DNA of 64,000 bases from RI-153 sp963752935. Lineage in GTDB: Bacteria; Chloroflexota; Anaerolineae; Caldilineales; Caldilineaceae. Below, one piece after another: positions 62,728 through 64,000 of this stretch (position 1 is the first letter of the stretch; each line of letters begins with the position of its first letter). The position numbers and the translations under genes were made by a program. A model generated the notes under the pieces. That model ran no database searches. It had not been told where the DNA came from and saw nothing but the letters and a program-made list of their open reading frames with translations. The stretch covers positions 496,001-560,000 of the forward strand of contig CAVWAL010000005.1 of NCBI GenBank assembly GCA_963752935.1, written 5' to 3'.

Positions 62728-63711
62728 CTAAAAGGGCAGGTGAATGCTGAACTGCAACATGCTGGCAGGCACGGTAAAAAAGAGATGGTCGATCCCCATA
62801 AACAGGAAGAGCAACGCCAAATAGAGCAGGCTATACTTGTAGAGTCGCCAAACGTTGGCGTTGGTTGGGTTTCCCCAGATCTGAATTGCCTGCCAGAGAA
62901 AGATCCCGTTGAGGACAATCGATGACAGCAGGTAGATCGGCCCTAACAGGCGCAGGAAGACAGGCACCGTGCTGACGATCAAGAGCAGCACGCTGTAGAG
63001 GATGATCTGACGGTAGGTTTCCAGGTCGCCGGCGACGACGGGCAACATGGGCACGCCTGCCGCCCGGTACTCCTTCTTACGCATGAGCGCCAGCGCCCAA
63101 AAATGGGGTGGTGTCCAATAGAAGATGATGGCAAACAGGAAGATCGGCAGCAGGGAGATCTCATTCGCCACGGCAGCCCACCCCACCAGCGGCGGAATCG
63201 CCCCGGCCGCTCCACCAATCACGATGTTCTGCGTGCTCGTGCGCTTAAGCAGATAGGTGTAAAAGATCACGTAATAGAGAATACCGCTAAACGCCAACAG
63301 CGCGGTCAGGAGATTGACTGTCAGCCAGAGCTGGGCAAAACTGAGCAGGCTAAGCGCGGCGCCGAACAAAAGCACCTGGTTCGGGCTCATCCGCCCCCCG
63401 GGCAAGGGCCGCAGACGCGTGCGCGCCATGACGTGATCAATGTCCCGATCCAGATATTGATTGAGCGCATTCGCCCCCCCGGCGGCCAAAAAGCCGCCCA
63501 ACATCGTCCATGCGATGAGGGCAAGGCTTGGCGGCGTTGAGCCGGCCAGGTACATGGGTACAAGCGTGGTCAACAGGAGGAGGGCAATGATCTTCGGTTT
63601 GGTGAGTGCCACCAAATCGCGCATAGGAAAGCGGAGACCGGCGCCGGTAGTGGTAGTTTTCTCGCCATTTGATGCGGTGGTGCTTTTGTATAACGAACTA
63701 TTGAGCTGCAT
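62728..63711 (-). CDS. ctaB: Heme O synthase (protoheme IX farnesyltransferase)
   Basis: 327 residues. Prenyltransferase Asp motif N-x3-D-x3-D in ANALNQYLDRDIDHVMARTR, LRPLPGGRM, then YTLLKRTSTQNIVIGGAAG-type loop (seen as LKRTSTQNIVIGGAAGAIPP) and WTPPHFWALAL: all hallmarks of UbiA-family heme O synthases. About eight TMs. Farnesylates heme B for heme-copper oxidases. ATG 63711 is the annotated start; a downstream ATG (MRDLVALTKP) is closer to the usual start and would shorten it by 29 residues. SURF1 gene lies directly upstream. Confidence 0.92.
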   Translation of the reverse strand: MQLNSSLYKSTTASNGEKTTTTGAGLRFPMRDLVALTKPKIIALLLLTTLVPMYLAGSTPPSLALIAWTMLGGFLAAGGANALNQYLDRDIDHVMARTRLRPLPGGRMSPNQVLLFGAALSLLSFAQLWLTVNLLTALLAFSGILYYVIFYTYLLKRTSTQNIVIGGAAGAIPPLVGWAAVANEISLLPIFLFAIIFYWTPPHFWALALMRKKEYRAAGVPMLPVVAGDLETYRQIILYSVLLLIVSTVPVFLRLLGPIYLLSSIVLNGIFLWQAIQIWGNPTNANVWRLYKYSLLYLALLFLFMGIDHLFFTVPASMLQFSIHLPF

Positions 63712-63837
63712 AGTTTATCCAGTAGCAATTGGCAGTGAATGTCAGGTGAGGGCGGAGGTAAGCTTGATTCGTCACGAATTCTGCGTCTCCATGCCCGTCA
63801 TCTGCTGTCATTGTAACACAGGGTAGATAGATGATGA

Positions 63838-64000
63838 TTACAGTGCCACGCGATCTTTGGTATGTACTTCGGTATGTACGTCGTCGATCTCAACCAGTTC
63901 GCCGGGCCGGTGGCGTTCCTTTTCCTGTCGGCGAATGACGCCGATGTAGACAATGCCGGCGATCAAGGCGAAGGCATACCATTGAATCGCATAGCTCAGG
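63838..64000 (-). CDS. SURF1 family cytochrome oxidase assembly protein (C-terminal fragment)
   Basis: Partial at the right edge; too short to stand out as an open frame. The minus strand ends LSYAIQWYAFALIAGIVYIG, then VIRRQEKERHRPGEL and a hydrophilic tail with VHTEVHTKDRVAL before TAA at 63838. The LSYAIQWxAFA start of the last TM helix is the C-terminal hallmark of SURF1. These proteins help heme A insertion into oxidase subunit I, which fits ctaB 126 bases downstream. Confidence 0.75.
   Translation of the reverse strand, partial: LSYAIQWYAFALIAGIVYIGVIRRQEKERHRPGELVEIDDVHTEVHTKDRVAL

Overview
The window comes from a GC-rich bacterial chromosome, most probably a Chloroflexota member of the Anaerolineae/Caldilineae type. 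I infer this from gene content: secreted proteins with long Pro-Thr stalks, multidomain LamG/peptidase/propeller/FN3 proteins, lipoprotein-type oligopeptide-binding proteins, and several Chloroflexota-flavoured hypothetical families. No rRNA or tRNA gene was seen, so the assignment is by gene content only.

Region 1 (1-18847, + strand) is the baseplate/spike half of an extracellular contractile injection system (eCIS, the phage-tail-like Afp/PVC/MAC class). In order it holds: a large cargo/effector-like protein that runs off the left edge and ends in an HNH-like nuclease signature; a beta-propeller protein; a tube-initiator (Afp7-type) protein and a separate LysM protein; a VgrG/gp27-like hub; a gpV/gp5-like OB-fold protein; a PAAR-like tip; a gp25 wedge; two large baseplate (J-type) proteins, the first split by a +1 frameshift; a gpI-like tail protein with a beta-helix; and a DUF6519 protein. 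Many of these genes overlap by 1-4 bases, so they form one transcription unit, closed by a 20-bp stem at 18902-18944. Sheath, tube, ATPase and cap genes are not in the window and presumably lie to the left.

Region 2 (18950-39631) is housekeeping and accessory: a ybbA-ybbP-tesA-like operon, a metallophosphoesterase, an SDR oxidoreductase, a cupin, a Mn-type superoxide dismutase, an oligopeptide ABC importer (binding protein and two permeases, no ATPases), an XPB/Ssl2-N-like protein, a DUF1232 protein with a MerR-like coiled-coil regulator, a minus-strand run (DUF4126, rimO, HD hydrolase, metallophosphoesterase), an MFS transporter and a translin-family protein.

Region 3 (39648-50744) has a tiny Cas4-N-terminus-like membrane protein, an all-alpha protein of unknown function, two tandem histidine kinases (one soluble with nine PAS domains and a receiver, one membrane-bound and broken by two frameshifts), and a BNR-repeat surface protein on a Pro-Thr stalk.

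Region 4 (50749-64000) has murE, an intergenic palindromic MITE-like element, a lipoprotein built from six degenerate repeats that I do not recognise, glycerate kinase, a [2Fe-2S] ferredoxin, a 1707-residue secreted C25-type (gingipain-like) peptidase, heme O synthase (ctaB), and the 3' end of a SURF1 gene at the right edge. The last two point to an aerobic heme-copper oxidase cluster continuing to the right.

Three frameshifts (near 10000, 47255 and 47030) all need one base to be skipped in the same sense. This could mean sequencing insertions rather than biology and should be checked first.
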